In this document: in pieces, positions 22,691 through 36,586 of the stretch
How positions within the stretch are numbered: position 1 is the first letter of the stretch
Layout: every line of letters begins with the position of its first letter
Origin: Haemonchus contortus
Lineage: Eukaryota > Nematoda > Chromadorea > Rhabditida > Trichostrongylidae
Length of the DNA: 64,000 nt
Assembly: GCA_000469685.2 (NCBI GenBank)
Contig: LS997567.1
Coordinates: 5,845,374 to 5,909,373 of the forward strand
Direction: 5' to 3'
Notes under the pieces: generated by a model
Database searches by the model: none
The model's input: only the letters and a program-made list of their open reading frames with translations
Told to the model about the DNA's origin: nothing
Position numbers and translations under genes: made by a program

Positions 22691-25295
22691 GTGCTATCTT
22701 TTTTCTCCATCCAGCTCCATGGTGCTTCCCTCAGCTCTTCCAGCCGCGAAGGACCAATAAAAAATCATACTGTCCCAGAGGGACAAGGCGGATTTAAAAG
22801 CCTCGTAAATGGGTTGTACAGTAACACGAGACACACTGAAACGCCTCCAGACGCCCGCCACATATAAGATACTTTTGGTATGGGTGGCGTTGCGTGAGGG
22901 GGGGTTACTGTATTACACGTTCATGGGACTTAGAAATCAGAATTGTTTCAGAGGGGCGCAATCACGCAAGCGCTCAGTATGAAAGCTGACCTAATGGATG
23001 GTGTGCAAGCGGGGGTTTCGAGAACACTAGAGGGTATTACATCGCTCTTAGAACCTTACCTACACCTTTGTTACAAATCTAGGATACCAATTGTAATTCC
23101 CGTTAGTATTTTGCACTGTTCAACACACCCCGTATCTAAACAAGTCACTACGCTGTATGGAAACGCCAGCTCCAAACTACTTGTAATCGCATAATGGTAT
23201 GCCGTTCACTCAAATCGTTCTACCGCTCACTCGTGACGCAATATGCCGAACCCCCTGCAAGTATTCGAACCAGTATATGATCACCATCAAATCATCGATT
23301 CACAAATGAATATCCAAGAAACTTGTCAACAAGATCAACTCCTGGTCCGCAACCAGCTTTATTATATTGTGGTGCTCCGTATATTCCGCGAGTTTGCTTT
23401 TCTAATTCAACGTTGGAAATTCCAGTAAACTTTCTAAAGAGGAATGTTTCCGAGGATATTCCTCGATGAAAGAGCACTCGTTCTCATTGAATTGTGTAAC
23501 ATGGTTTCCAAATATATAGTGAACTAGAAATTTCTCTTTAGAAAGTATATAGGAATAATAAACGGAGTAATTTGGAAAAATTGTCGAGTTGAATAGCATG
23601 AATGGGAATTCACTCCTTTACAAACCTGTGTTCTTCTTTTACACATCATATTCCCCTTTAACGACTATGAAATGGTTTTGGAAAAGTGCATCCGTTGATG
23701 TACACGACCAATTCCACCATCGTGTTGAGTCACTCAATTTACCAATCGGCCTACTTCGGAGAGCCCGATATCGAGCACCGTGCCCCGGCTTTCTGCCGCT
23801 AGTATTCAAGCAAGGACAGAAAATCCCGAAAAGAAAACTTTTCTCATCTATAAATTGTGAGAAATGGTTTCAAATATAGTGCACTACGAGTAACTATTCT
23901 AGAGAAAGTTCGAAAGAATGAATAGATAAAGATTCCATGTAAAGAAATAAAGATGTAAGCGGTTAATCGGGGCTGTGACCAAAACGCAGGCCGGAGAAAG
24001 GGATTAGGAGGGTAGAGCGACGATTGGAATAGCAACACGATGACGCCCAGGCCATCGAATCAAGCCTGAATTCCTTGCGATCTAATCAGTCTTTCAGTCC
24101 CACAAGGATAAAACTGAACATTTACTTGTGTTTAAGATCAACCCCCCGTAGACCTTGGGGTTTTCATTACTTGCCGTGGATCGTGAGAAGTTCCGTTACC
24201 CCGATGCCGCAACCGTGGGACGGTACTCTAGTCGTACGTTCATAATGTGCATCTAACAAAAAAAATGTCATGAGAGGACCGTAGCCCCTCCACCCACTTC
24301 CTTATCAAATAGTCTTTGCTCGGTATAAGGCGCGGGTTTGCATCTCTGATACAGCGCTTCAAAATTATAGAATTTTTCCAAACCCTGGTAAGTAGTTTAA
24401 GGTGTAGGCAGTGACAAAAGAGCATCATTCATACACTGTATGAGATGTGTTTAAAATATGATGAAATAGAAACCAGAAAAATTGCATAAACTAGGAAATT
24501 GCTAAATATGCCATTCCTTGCCTTTGAATGTGAAATAGAAGATACCATTCAGCCATAGATACTTGAAAACCGCGTTTTTGCATTTGTTTTGACACCTAAC
24601 TGCCTAATGGAAGACAGAGACGTTCTTCTGCTCCAGGCCTTTCATGTAGGGGAATAGAAGATGGTAGCTTTTGTGGTTTGAGTTTATATTAGAACTTTAT
24701 GGACGGTTGCCACACATTTCAATTTCTTTTTACCGATATATGAAATATTCCATCTGTTCGGAAAGCATTTTGGAAAAACTCGGGTCAGCCTGTTTTCGTC
24801 GGATATTTTCACGTATCCAGATACCCAGTTCTTCAGCACAGGGCCGTCTCCATTTCACTACTGCACGTCCGATCCGAGCATTCTGGCGGCGGTAGAGTAA
24901 TTTAACCACAGTGACGTAGTAAGGCCCAGTGATCTTGAATCGGTTTCTCTCTCAGAAATGGATTAAACTTCTCCTCAGAAACCCATGACACAGTTAACGA
25001 GGCTCTTTATCAACGACAAGAACGGTGGGGCCATGTCTGCGCAGTGCCGTCAGCTCGTTGGAGTAGTCCTCTATTGTTTCGGTCAAGCGACTTTGGTAAT
25101 TTGAAGAATGAATGGAATGTACAGGATTCAAAAAATGTCGAGAAATATAAGGCTATGTCAGAGAAATTTCTGACTATTTCCAGATAATGCTCGAATAATC
25201 CGAGGTCTGGGGGGGGGGCACATCTATACGACTCTTTGGTGTGGAAAAGTAGAATTAGACTTTGAAGATTTGATGTACGGCAACGCCTGGCAGTT

Positions 25296-25401
25296 GGCTG
25301 CTTTCATAGTACACGATTTAGCGAGCGACCAGTCACGCGACCGATCGTGCGACCAGTCGCGTGACTGGTCGTTCGCCAAATCGTGTACTATGAAAGCAGC
25401 C
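25296..25401. mobile_element. Foldback element, family gamma, short copy
   Basis: GGCTGCTTTCATAGTACACG at the left is matched by its reverse complement at the right end. About 50-bp arms nearly meet (ACCAGTCACGCGACCGATCG against GCGACCAGTCGCGTGACTGG), so the element is almost all stem. The longer copy is at 63056. Confidence 0.85.
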
Positions 25402-26180
25402 ATTGGAAGAACGTCTTGATTTGTATTATTTCAGTCTGCATGAGTATTTTGTTTGTTGTGTTTTCTTTTTTGTTTTTTCTCACGGGGTCTGTTCCAATTC
25501 CAATTCTTACTCACCACATCGTAGTAGGCGTTCTAGGACGTTAACAGTAAACAGCAACAGCAATAAAACCTGGTGCTTCCTTGTCATCACGCGCTCTCCG
25601 GGCTTATTAAGATCATGTTGTTAAGAGCGCACGTAAACAAAATAAACATAATCTATTCACAATTGCGAGACAAGGACGAAGGAAGACCAGAATTCCCCAA
25701 GTAGCGGCCACCCTCACGGTTACGATCCAGGGTTCAACGTCTCTGCAACAATAAGGTGCAACAAAGGACCTACTACCCACACACCTCGACATATTTCGCA
25801 TTTGCCTCAACTTTACTCGATTTACTCTAACGATCCCCTCCCCACCCCCTCCTCCCGCCCCTTCGAGGGACAGCTCGGTCCCTTTCCGCCTTCTACCGTT
25901 TTTAGAGATCTTTAAAAGGGAAAAGGGATAATTATCAATGTAATTTGGAGGAATTGAATACCGAATCAAATTGCACGAATCAGACTTTGCTTTCAACTTT
26001 CACAGGACCAGAAGCACGCTTTTTATGGTCGGATCCAATGTAGAAAACCCTGAATGCTCTCTTCTCCACTTTGCGAGGTGTTGTTGATCGCTTCTCAATT
26101 GAGATATGGCACCCAGAAATCCGTCATCTCCAATAACATGGGATAAAAGCACTGACTTGTACATTGGCTGGCCGCTACTG

Positions 26181-26422
26181 GTGTGTTGCGATTCGTGCGA
26201 TTCTGGGTGCGCGCGACAAATTGCTCGGCTAAATTCGGTGCGATTTGGACGACTGCAACGTTTATCATTTGGGCCCAAATTTGAAGTAAAGTAGTTCAGT
26301 AGGATTGTGCGACCCTACTAAAGTACCCTACTTCAAGTTTGTGCCCCAATGATAGACGCCAGAGTTGTTTGAATCATCGCGAATTTCGCCGCGCGCACCC
26401 AGAATCGCACGATTCACTCGTC
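26181..26422. mobile_element. Foldback element, family alpha, copy 1
   Basis: The left arm contains GCGATTCGTGCGATTCTGGG and the right arm CCCAGAATCGCACGATTCAC. Inner blocks (ATTTGAAGTAAAGTAG with CCCTACTTCAAGTTTG) also pair. Other copies are at 50161 and 53716. Confidence 0.85.
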
Positions 26423-26439
26423 ACCCGGCCGCTACAAGT

Positions 26440-26560
26440 CATTATATAGGTCTTATACGCATTCAATACACTTCTACGATTCTGAACGGAAGTCGAATGC
26501 GTGGTCCCCCAGCCGGGATTGATCGTCTTACCAAGACACTCAGGGTTGTGCTACCTTTCT
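26440..26560 (+). repeat. SINE tail fragment (copy B)
   Basis: It matches only the 3' body of the SINE family (CATTATATAGGTCTTATACGC, CTGAACGGAAGTCGAATGCG, GCCGGGATTGATCG). The tRNA-like head is missing. Confidence 0.7.
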
Positions 26561-28639
26561 TTTCCCATCCAGGTCCATGGTGCTTCCCTCAGCTCTTCCA
26601 GCAGCGAAGTGCCAATATAAATTCACACTATTCCAGAAAGACAGGATCTTCCTGAGAGATTTTAAAGTCCCGTGAATGTGTTATACACTAATCAGAGCAC
26701 ACTCAAATGCCTCTGACACCCGTCACATATGCGACGCAACAAAGGTACTTCTGGCGAGGCCCACAGTGAGAGTGGCGTTGCGTTAGAGGGGTTACTGTGT
26801 CATGGGTCACTGTTCATGGGGCTTAGAAATCAGACCTGTTTCAGAGAGTTCACGGCCATGCAAGCGCCCAGTATGAGAGCTCCCCTAATGAATAGTATGT
26901 GGGCTGGGCGTTGGAAGACATCGCTCTCAAAATCTTACTTACACCTTTGGTACAAAACCAGAATACCAGTTGCAATTCCCGTTAATATTTCATACTATTC
27001 AACACACCCAATATCTAAACAAGTCACTACGCTGTATAGAATCGGACCAATTTACTTGTAATCGTATTGTAGTATGCCCGCTTATTCGAACAGTGTTACC
27101 GCCCACACATGACGCAACAGCCCCAACCCCTGGGAAGTATTTGATCCAGCATAGCATCGATATCTAATCATCCAATCACAACTGATTATCCAAACATGCT
27201 CCTCATCACAAACAGCTACTAGACCGCAACCGCCTTTATTATATTGTGGTGCTCCGTATATTCCGCGCGTTTGCTTTTCCAAGTCAACGTGGGAAATCCC
27301 AGTAGACTTTATAAAGGAGAACGTTTTTGAGGGTGTTTATAAGATAGGAAAGAGTACTCATTATCAAGGAATTGTGTAATATGGTTTTCAATTATATATT
27401 GAACTAGAAAGTTCTCTTTAAAAGGTATATGGAAATAATAAAAAGAGTAATTTGGAAAAATTGTCGGGTTGGATAGCATGAATAGGGTTTTGATTCCTTA
27501 CAACCCTGGTTCTTTTACACATCATATTCCCCTCTAACCCTCTAACGGCTATGAAATGGTTCTGGAGAACTGCAATCGTTGATTTACACCCCAAATCCCA
27601 CCATCGTGTTGAGTCACTCAATTTACCAATCGGCTTACTTTTAATAGCCCATTATCGAGCACCGTAGCCATAGCTTTCTGCCGCTACCATCTAAGCAAAA
27701 CCGCAGCACCTGGAAAAGAGGACCTTCCATACAGACTAGGGTTGAGGAACTTCGCACCAAAGGCATGAAAGGCACCTTGTCCCTACTTTCGAGTGGTGCC
27801 CATACACTAGACAAGACGTGGTGCTCCAAACTACATATTTGACGAAATGGCTGAAAATTATGATTAACTAGTAACTAAAACAATATCATCAAGTAGTATG
27901 CTTCGTCTATATCGCAAGTTGCTTTCCAAAGCCAACGTTGGAATTTTTAGAGAAAAAAATCTCTGGAGCACCCTGCAAGTTGTACACAAATAGAAGAACT
28001 TTTCTCATCTATAAATTGTAAGGCATAGTTTTCAAACCCAGTGCATTATGAATAACTATTCTACAGAACGTTTAAAAGAATAGAATATTATTAAAAATTG
28101 AGACTGAATCATTACAGTATACTCCCTCTTTACAACTTGCAGCAAAGCAGAAGACATGAATGTAGACTCATTACGAGCACTGAGCTCTTATAGTGACTTT
28201 GCGGTGAAATGAAATGCAGTGGACGCAAAACTTCACAGACAGCATATTTCCATTCACGATACAGCCCAGTTTGAACGCGTAAATTCCCGTTCGTCACATA
28301 GTGACGCTTCGAAGAGAGACCTTGGACAAGGACACGGGGCGAGTGGTGGGATAGCTAGAGACACCGCATCGAGCTATCGTTAGCGCTAGGACCCTTAGCC
28401 AGATTACTGTAAGAGCCTAGTGCTCGTATTCGTTCCTGTGAACAAAAATGAGTCATTCCGCCATGGAAATCCAGAAGCCGTGCTCCACACTTATATAATG
28501 ATTCATGACTGAAGAAAGACTCTCTTCTGCTTCTCTAAGTGAAATCAGAGAGATCCTTCTGGCTTAAGCCCATGGCTGCACTTTAAGAGAGAGGATAATT
28601 CAAATACTTTTTTTATCGTGTATAAGTGAAAATGTCGTT

Positions 28640-29300
28640 GGAGGGTACTACGAGTGTTCACGCCTTGCCTGTGCTCTCATGTCCGTACCATCGCAGACGT
28701 TGCTTTCCAAACCCCAACTGGACATGGGATGTTTGCGTAACCTCCCTGACGACATCTTTTCCGATCCTATCCAAATAATTCCACGGGCATATCTGAGCAT
28801 CCCCAATTCAATGGAGTGGAGCTGTCTTTCATGATTATTATTATACTTATGGGACAGTGCTCGCTGCCATGAAGCGTCGTGGACCTGATCACTGCCCTGT
28901 ACACTTCTTTGAGCGTAAATGAAAACCGCCTTTCTTATTGTTAAAGGATACCGATGGACCCCCTTCGCTTCATCCGTTTAATCAGGCTTCTACAACCTTG
29001 CCCACGCTGCCATCACCGGCTAGACAACTTTTCAAGTATCGGGAGTTATTTATCTCTCCGATGCATCCCCCGTGGCAGTCTACGTTGACTCTGTGACTCC
29101 TAGGGGCCGAGAAACTTGGTCTTCTTAACGTTCACATTTCCTGCCAACACTGTCAGCCAATTCTGCAACTTGTCGTGGGGTGCTTCTGGATTCTCCGCTA
29201 TTAGAGCTACGTCTAGAGGATTGTCTTTCGGGGTTCATCCACGAGTTTTTTGTGATGACATCCATGATTAGAGGAAAAGGAACGGGCTCAGATATAATGG
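28640..29300 (-). pseudogene. RTE-type non-LTR retrotransposon fragment (X1)
   Basis: On the minus strand 29220-29105 reads DVALIAENPEAPHDKLQNWL and then NVNVKKTKFL, the region just after the reverse transcriptase catalytic motif in RTE elements. At 28740-28690 QRLRWYGHESTGKA matches the usual C-terminal end. The frame between is broken by stops and indels, and the 5' portion is missing. Confidence 0.75.
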
Positions 29301-31423
29301 TGTACTCCAGTCGTAACGTGATGGGCGTTGTTAAGCTCTAAGGGGTGCGTATGACTATCTTGGACCTACCGTACACTCACTTGCGAGGGAGATCGGGAAT
29401 TCAGGGTCGTTTCGCTCCATCGGCACTCCCCAGAGGACTTGCCAGCGGTCGGCATCCCGATTCGAATCGAGTAAGGCTTTGTCTTGTCATGGTAATGTGT
29501 GAGTTTAACACCTGCCTGGGGGAAGTCCTTGTTCAAACAGAGGTTGAACCTTGAGAGCTGATGAAAAGTCGAACCCCCATCCTAATGGACCTCCGAAAAA
29601 GAAAAAGCGGTGAGGCGAATGGAAGTGTCCTCATTTGTCAGGGGATTGTAAGCATTGAGTGGCTATCGTAATAAATTGGTTCGCTTTTAAAGTTCTCGTC
29701 ACTCATCGCTTTAAGATGGGCAACTCTCAAATCTTGAAAGGACTCCCGAAATGGAAAGTACCGTAATCACGTAATTATTGAACACGGGAGGAGTTTTAGA
29801 TCTGGTGATGGGCATTTTTCAAACCGAAAAATTCACTGCAGCCTCGAGGGCCAGTATTGATAAGGGTATCTGAATATGCTTTAAGTTGGTTACTAGTACC
29901 ATGTCCATTTAGTAGATAGATGTGAAAAATGTCTACATCTGTAATGATAGAAGACTTTTGAGGAGGGCCTCGGACGTATTCGACACTAAGCAGTTGTGTT
30001 TAGCTGCCACATCTGCGACTAAATCAAGAAGTTGGGTTCTGGTGGACATAGAACTGTATTTTACCTGCCATCAAGGTAAAATACTTCATTTCCTAAAAAA
30101 CAGTTCTGCTTGAACAGCCCAAGTGCTGCTGAACTCAAAAAATTAAGCATATTACTACAAAAAATAAAAATGGCATGTTTCCAACTTGAATGGACCCCTT
30201 TACCGCTGTCCAGATTGATGATTTATGTCGTGGAAGCATCAGAGCAAGACCAAAGCCTTCTAAGGCGCTCCCTATATACCATTCTATCTAGCAATCCTTT
30301 CAGTCAGGTGCTCAAATAAGCCAATGTGGAAAAGGCACGGGCGAGGTCTGCTCCCACTGACCAAGCTCATGGCCTATGAAACTTTGAAGCGACTTTGTGC
30401 TACTTCTAGTTAGGATATTCCAAGCCCAAGCCCCTAGTCTGGATGGAATCTGCTCCCAGCAAAACTATACAATCCTATTTTGGAGAGCACCTTTTTGTTT
30501 GTTTATTTTATATTCTTGAAAACTCCAAGAATCGCCTACTGAGTATAAACACGTACGAGTAATACTCTTCCAAAAAGTAAGTTTAGTTGTTTTTTCCATT
30601 AACTATGTCGGCCGGTTCACATTCAAGTGTTACTGGATTCATTCGCCTGAATGAAACCAGGGTTCTAAGCGACCAAGTTTACAGGCCCAACCAGAACTAT
30701 TCTTCACGTCTCCGATTTCGGCTGTGAATACATGAATCTCAAATCGTTAAGTTCACATGCCCTACGGGTCCGCTACTTTACTATGTGCCTCAGGCTATTC
30801 AACATGGTAGCCTAAGTTTAGAGCCATCAAATGCATAATTTCCTGAAACTGTGGGAGAGGAAAAGCAGATCTTAAGCCTAGCAGTAGACTAATGAATGGA
30901 GGAACTGAACTTTTGAGAACCACTTTAACAGTGGTATCATTATTTCAAGGCTGCCCCTTTATTCTAGGGCACAGTTCACGATAAAAATAGTTTCTGAGAC
31001 AGTAACGCTCAAAAGTATTCGTCCAAATGCCTCTTCATTCGTAGTTCCAATCGTAAGCCCTTTCCTATTGGATCTAATCATGCGAAATTTCAATATGTGT
31101 AGCATGGGTGTATTGTGAATATGTACCGCTATTTGTCTGCAATCTGATGATATTTCAGATATCCTAATGAGCTCGAACTCAAAGTCAACTAAAAATACAG
31201 ATGGTGGTCCTTCTAGAACTCCTTTCCTTTGTGCCATGTTCCACGTGTACGGGCGCTACTGCCGAACACAGCAGGGAAGAAAAACGCGCATAAGGTGCAA
31301 ATAATTGCGAGTTTGAATGCAGGTTTGAGTGCGATGCGACGCCAAGAGTGCCACAACCTTCAAGATTAAAAAATATTAATCGACTTTTCAAGACTGCGAT
31401 TACTTTATTTATTTCCATAATTT

Positions 31424-31472
31424 CACTGGACACTATAAACAAAAACATAAAGACAACTAGTTTCGTATGCAT
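31424..31472 (-). CDS. Signal-peptide-like first-exon candidate (X1)
   Basis: The ATG at 31472 opens MHTKLVVFMFLFIVSS, a short positively charged start followed by a hydrophobic core, as in a secretory signal. The X2 copy at 40533 keeps the same frame (MLTKLVGFTFLFIVSS). Following exons are not identifiable, so a gene is not proven. Both copies lie about 350 bases downstream (minus sense) of the transmembrane-tail exon. Confidence 0.3.
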
Positions 31473-31829
31473 TTTGATTTGAGAGGTTTACAAAGAAAGG
31501 AAACAGCATACATACAGCCAAAATTGCAAGAAACAAGCCAAAGTTCTCACAAAAACAGCTGTGAAGGTAACATTTATAGCCAAGAAAAATGGTTCCTTAC
31601 TACATTGCAAAAAATCCTTGTATTTTTACTGGATTTCTAGGCAGACCATGTTATTTCAACGGACCTCCCACGTCTTTTGCAGCATACTCATCTGTATTTT
31701 GATCAAAAAGAGTTTTTTCCGGAATTTGGGGAATTCATCAGAAAACATAAACACTTGTTGAGTTAGAAGTTTTCCAACTTAGTACGTTACGCTTTTGTAA
31801 CACAGCAATTAAGACAATCACAGATTCGG

Positions 31830-31960
31830 TTATGATTCTTCCAGAAGTCGTCGTCGTTCGGGATCCTGGAGCTCTTTCACTTGTTTCCGGTATGAGTAAG
31901 TCGTGCAGGCGAGGACTACAGTCGATATGACAAAGATCGCCAGGAGAAGAATCGTCGACG
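31830..31960 (-). pseudogene. Orphan copy of a transmembrane-tail last exon (X1)
   Basis: TTTCCTTCAG precedes 131 nt encoding STILLLAIFVISTVVLACTT, a membrane helix, then a basic cytoplasmic tail ending RRRLLEES and a stop. It is nearly identical to 40890-41020. No acid phosphatase exons lie upstream of it within the duplicated unit, so it is probably an exon copied without its gene. The frame is intact. Confidence 0.6.
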
Positions 31961-32037
31961 CTGAAGGAAATAACCGATCATAAATCAGTGTATAAGACAT
32001 TCGAATTAGAGGACCATGGATTAGGTAATTGAAGTCA

Positions 32038-32295
32038 ACCAATCCCGTTTTGGGATGCGCCCAGGCGTTCGACTTTCATTCGGATTGGTAGCGGCGTTTG
32101 AATGAGTATGTGGCCTATACAGTGACATATGGTGGTCATCTGATACGATTCGGTGCTTTTATAATCCCGGATGAGTTTAGTACCAATTAGCCGACCCCGG
32201 AGGGATGGAAAGCTTAGTTGGCCTGGAAAATATCGGGCCGGGAATCGATTCCAGGTCCAAGCTGTGTTGTAGAACGCCACTTGCCACTGTACAAC
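32038..32295 (-). repeat. tRNA-derived SINE (X1)
   Basis: Reverse-oriented copy. The plus strand shows CAATCCCGTTTTGGGATGCGCC at one end and the tRNA-like head (reverse complement of TTGGACCTGGAATCGATTCCC) at the other. It is shared with X2 at 41098, so it predates the duplication. Confidence 0.8.
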
Positions 32296-34188
32296 ACGTG
32301 GTCACTCAAGATGTCTGATATTACAAAGAAACTACCAAGAAATAGTTGTGTTGAATCGTTGGGTTTTTTGAAACTGGTTTTCGTTCATCCACACCTGTCA
32401 CAATCATAAGCGTTCGACCCCAATCCAAGGCATTCTGCTTCCCATGACGGCTTTGGTAGGCGACGGTCCTAAAATTTAGATACTTCACAATCTCTATCAC
32501 TTGGAAAAAATAGAAGGATAAAGTATTTTTGCGTCCAACGTTAACTTGAAAGCCCAGCACACTACAAAAATGGGAGATTCCTAAGATTTTTATCTGGGAT
32601 GAACCTGTGACCAGAGAAGGTGCCAAGGGACGACGTTGAGTCAAAAAACCGTCTAGATGCTGTCGATGCACTTACAAATCGACTATGGCGTTACTTCCAG
32701 ATACTGATCCGTAAGACAAGTCGAACGCTCTCAAACTCCACTGATCCCCCACTTTCACCGAGAAATACCCTCAGCACAGAAAACGGTAACATTTTGCATA
32801 TCGTTGAACATTCCGTTGTAGGACATTTAACGTTGCAACAATCTCCGCTACATACATATATGAATTTCTTCTTGTTTTGTCAATACTGGGAATAAAAAGC
32901 CTTTATTACACTTTACATCCACAGTGTTTTATCTTAATTGCGAGTGAGACCCCTGAATTAATATCATCTTTGTTGTGAGTCTGGTTGAAGGAACAGATCA
33001 CGATGTTTAGAGCATCCTTACAAGGAAAACACGATAATCGGCGCAGTTGGAGAAACATAAAGCCTCACTCGAGTAATGGATGATCGAAGTGTGATGACAA
33101 ATGTCAACGTCAGACGCCACTTTTTTGTCAACAGAGCTAGTTCGGAGTTTACTAGGCTACTTAGACTAGGTATTTCGACGGGCAAGCTAAGTTCATTCAA
33201 GAAAGCCTTAGAAAAGTATCTTACATCCTAATATACTTTGTTATGTCCTTCGTTTTTGTTTTTTATTTCTTTTTTCCTTTTCCTTCACTATGTAGCTCCT
33301 AGTAAACTTAGATTGTCTAGGAACTTTCCTCTTGTTCGGTACTGCTGGATTTTTATGTTTCTCATTATTTTAGCATGGGTGTTATCCTGTGCAATAAACA
33401 ATTACAACAACAATTACAAATGTCGCAAGGAAGTACTAGGACGAGTAAGGCGCTAATGCGTTCAGCTGGCTACAGTGAGCTGCTTGCATGCAGCGTGTGC
33501 GTCCCTTTGCGAACGGTGCAAGCCCTACAGCCTCTGCACCGCTGGAAAGCTGGTCCGCCTTTAATCATGTACGTCGGTAACGCTAGTTCAGAACTTCCAA
33601 TTTTCCTTCTGGGCCGTTTTTCGACTCTTGAGATTTCTCTGGAGACACATGTTCATCCCCGACGAAGTTCTCAGCTAGACCACCTTTTTTCACTTCTATG
33701 TGGGAACAACAACCCCCTACACATCCGCGGATCCTCCCCACATAACAGAAGTGGGACGGTGCTCTAGTCGTACGTTTATAATGTGCACATACCAAAAATG
33801 AGTGAGATGGTGGGACCGTAGCACCTTCACCCACTTCCTTATCAAATAGCATTTGCTCGGTATAAGGCGCGGGTTTGCATCTCTGATACATCTCTGATTC
33901 ATTCACTGTATGAGATGTGTTTTAAATATGTTGAAATAGTAACCAGAAAAATTGCATAAACTAGGAAATTGCTAAGTATGCCATTCCTTGCCTTTGAATG
34001 TGAAATAGAAGATACCATTCAGCCATAGATACTTGAAAACCGCGTTTTTGCATTTGTTTTGACACCTAACTGCCTAATGGAAGACAGAGACGTTCTTCTG
34101 CTTCAGTCCTTCCATGTAGGGGAAGAAAAGGTGGTAGCTTTTATGGTTTGAGTTCATATTAGAATTTTATAGACGGTTGCCACACATT

Positions 34189-34560
34189 TCAATTTCTTTT
34201 CATCGATATATGAATAGTTCCATCTGTTCGGAAAGCAAATTGGAGAAACTCAGAGTCAGCCTGGTTTCTTTGGACATTTTCACGTCTCCAGATATCCAGT
34301 TCTTCAGCATGGGGTCCCCTACATTTCAATACTGCACGTCCGATCCGAGACTTCTTGCGGCGGTAGATCAATTCAACCACAGTGACGTAGTAAGCCCAGT
34401 AATCTTGAATCGAATTTTCTCCCTGAAATGGATGACGCTCTATATCAACGACAAGTACGGCTCTACCATGGCTGCGCAGTGCTGTCAGCTCGTCAGGGTG
34501 GTCCTGTATCGTTTCGGTCAAGGGACTTTACCATTTGGAGCGAGGGTGTAGCACATCTGT
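34189..34560 (-). pseudogene. Frameshifted copy of the unrecognised segment (C)
   Basis: The copy-C counterpart of 20058-20417. A CCCTTGACC versus CCCTGACC difference after MVKSL shifts the frame. Beyond it the protein is open again (GRAVLVVDIERHPFQGENSI, DYWAYYVTVVELIYR). A separate open stretch at 33906-33583 ends GDEHVSPEKSQESKNGPEG. Its copy-A counterpart also has an indel. Confidence 0.45.
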
Positions 34561-35323
34561 AAAACTGACTGGTATGAAAAAGTAAAATTTGACTTTGTCG
34601 AGGGCGCAAGTAAACAAAAATAAACACATTCTCTTCATAATGCGAGACAAGGACGAAGCAGGACCAGACATCCCAAGTAGCGGCCACCTTCTCACGATCT
34701 AGGGTTCAACGTCTTTGCAACAAAGAGGTATGAAGGGCCTACTACCCCACTGTTCGAGGTGTTCCTGTTTTATTAGCCAAGACGTGGTGTTTCGCATGCT
34801 GTTCAGGGCGTACGAAACATAAGGATAATTCCAGTCGGATTGCCATGCACATGCCGAGCCCTCCTTCTTTCTGCGGTAAAGTTGTCCTGCCGTTAACAAT
34901 ATACCTCAAAATATTGAACACCAACGGTCTACGATAATAAGAGCTATATACATATCTCCGCATAAACACATACATACACACCCCGGCATATTTCGCACTT
35001 GCCCCACCCGCCATGACACCTTACTCCAACTTGACTGCGTATTTTTACTCGATTTACGCTTGCGATCCCCTGGCCTACGGCCTACCCCCTCATCCCGCCA
35101 CCTCCGAGATCACTTTCTACCTTCTACCGTTTCTCTAGAGATCTCTAAAAGGGAAAAAGGGATAATTAACAGTGTAATTTGGAGAAAATGAAAACCGAGA
35201 TAGATTGCACGAATCAGACTTTGCTTTCAACTTTCACAGGACCAGAAGCACGCTTTTTATGGTTAGATCCAATGTAAAAATCCCAGAAAGCTCTCTTCCC
35301 CAATTTGAACATGGCACGTAAGT

Positions 35324-35520
35324 GGGTGCTTTCAAATTTCAGCGACATGCCGGCCGACGGACCGACCCACCGACGGCGTTGGTGGCCACGTGTTGACAAC
35401 GCAGGTCAGTTTCCGTTCAGAGCCGCGTGAGTGGTATGAAACGCAATCTGACCTGCGTTGTCGACACGTGGCCAGTAACGCTATCGGTAGGTCGGTCGTC
35501 GTTGAACTCGTAAAGCACCC
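35324..35520. mobile_element. Foldback element, family beta (copy in C)
   Basis: Counterpart of 21108-21315, with GTGGCCACGTGTTGACAACG pairing with CGTTGTCGACACGTGGCCAG. The common position in A and C shows it was inserted before these two copies separated. Confidence 0.8.
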
Positions 35521-36586
35521 AGTCGCTGCTTTCATAGTCCGTCGGCCGGCCTACCTGCGAGCGAGCGAGCACGCCGGCCGGGAGCGGCACTTGCCTCTTG
35601 TTTACGACTGAATCTTGGTAGACACCGTCAGCCGAGTACTCAGTGGTGCATGATTTATTAAGAAATCTGTGCGCTGCAGGGATCACATGATGTACCAAAA
35701 CACCAGGGGCCGTAATGTGTGCTCTCCTGTTCGGGGCTGCGACGCCCCGATACGGGTCTCTCTCTCTGCTCTCCCCGAGAGCATACCTTACCGGAAAGAG
35801 GACCCTCCCCTGTTTGGAGGAACATACCTTACGGCCCCAGAAGATCACGCAACATTTTGTAATGGCGTGCTCTCTTATTCTAGGGACACGTGATCCCTGT
35901 ATGGCTAACATGGACAGTCATTCAGGCTATTTCACAAATGGTAAGATATGACCGCCCCTCGCGAATCCCTTATAATCTAGTTTGCAGCTCGATGATTCAG
36001 GGAATCTGCGGCCCTTTCGGTCCAAGCGGAATAGTTTGTGCTCCTGCACATCAGCAACAACACTGTGGATGCAGAGATATCCGACAGAGCACTGACTGAT
36101 ATCAAAACTTATACTTCTTAATTGCTGAAATCCCGAAAAATTCCTACGCTTTAAGAAATCTTAACTTAGACAAGTGTTCCGAATGAGCCAGATACAGTTC
36201 AATGCCGACTGTTATAGCTGTTTTCTTCTTCTGTAGACCTCTGCAGAGAGTGGTGAATAGACTTCTTTTGAATCGGTTAGGCGATAACTACCACCATATC
36301 ACCCATCGAACTTGGGCCTGATCAGATGGGAAGGACCATCAAGGTGGGGTGCTCACAGATAGCTGCCACCCGAAGTTCATTCGACACTATTCAACCTTGC
36401 ACTAACCCTAGTTTAGTTCTCCGGCGCAAATCAGAATCTCTGAGCTCAAGCTTTGGCGTATCAGACATCAGACACATTGACAACGATGTATGGCATGTTA
36501 GCAACCCAAAATAAGAGACAGTTCAGCGTTCGAAGGATATCGTGGTGGGTATACAATTTAACGCACAGAAGCGTGGTCCTTCCGAT

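Larger units (their letters stand above)
18946..23935. repeat. Segmental duplication copy A
   Basis: From about 19080 this copy matches C (33530-38000) nearly throughout and B (24150-28090) in part. Anchors include CACCCACTTCCTTATCAAATAG at 19548, 24290 and 33828, and AAGACGTGGT near 20570 and 34780. It contains one foldback element and one SINE at the same relative positions as in C. The first 130 bases match the start of the X unit (40485-40600). Confidence 0.85.
24150..28090. repeat. Segmental duplication copy B
   Basis: Collinear with A and C but more diverged and partly deleted. It lacks foldback beta, has foldback gamma (25296) and alpha (26181) instead, and keeps only the tail of the SINE. 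Its unrecognised coding segment (about 24800-25105) is frameshifted and stop-containing. Confidence 0.8.
29150..32660. repeat. Segmental duplication unit X1
   Basis: Collinear with X2 (38005-41950). Anchors: AATTCTGCAACTTG at 29160/38016, TTGAACCTTGAGAGCTGATGAAAAGTCGAACCCC at about 29543/38323, the transmembrane-tail exon at 31830/40890, and the minus SINE at 32038/41098. Small indels are frequent. I estimate identity well above 80 percent by eye. Confidence 0.85.
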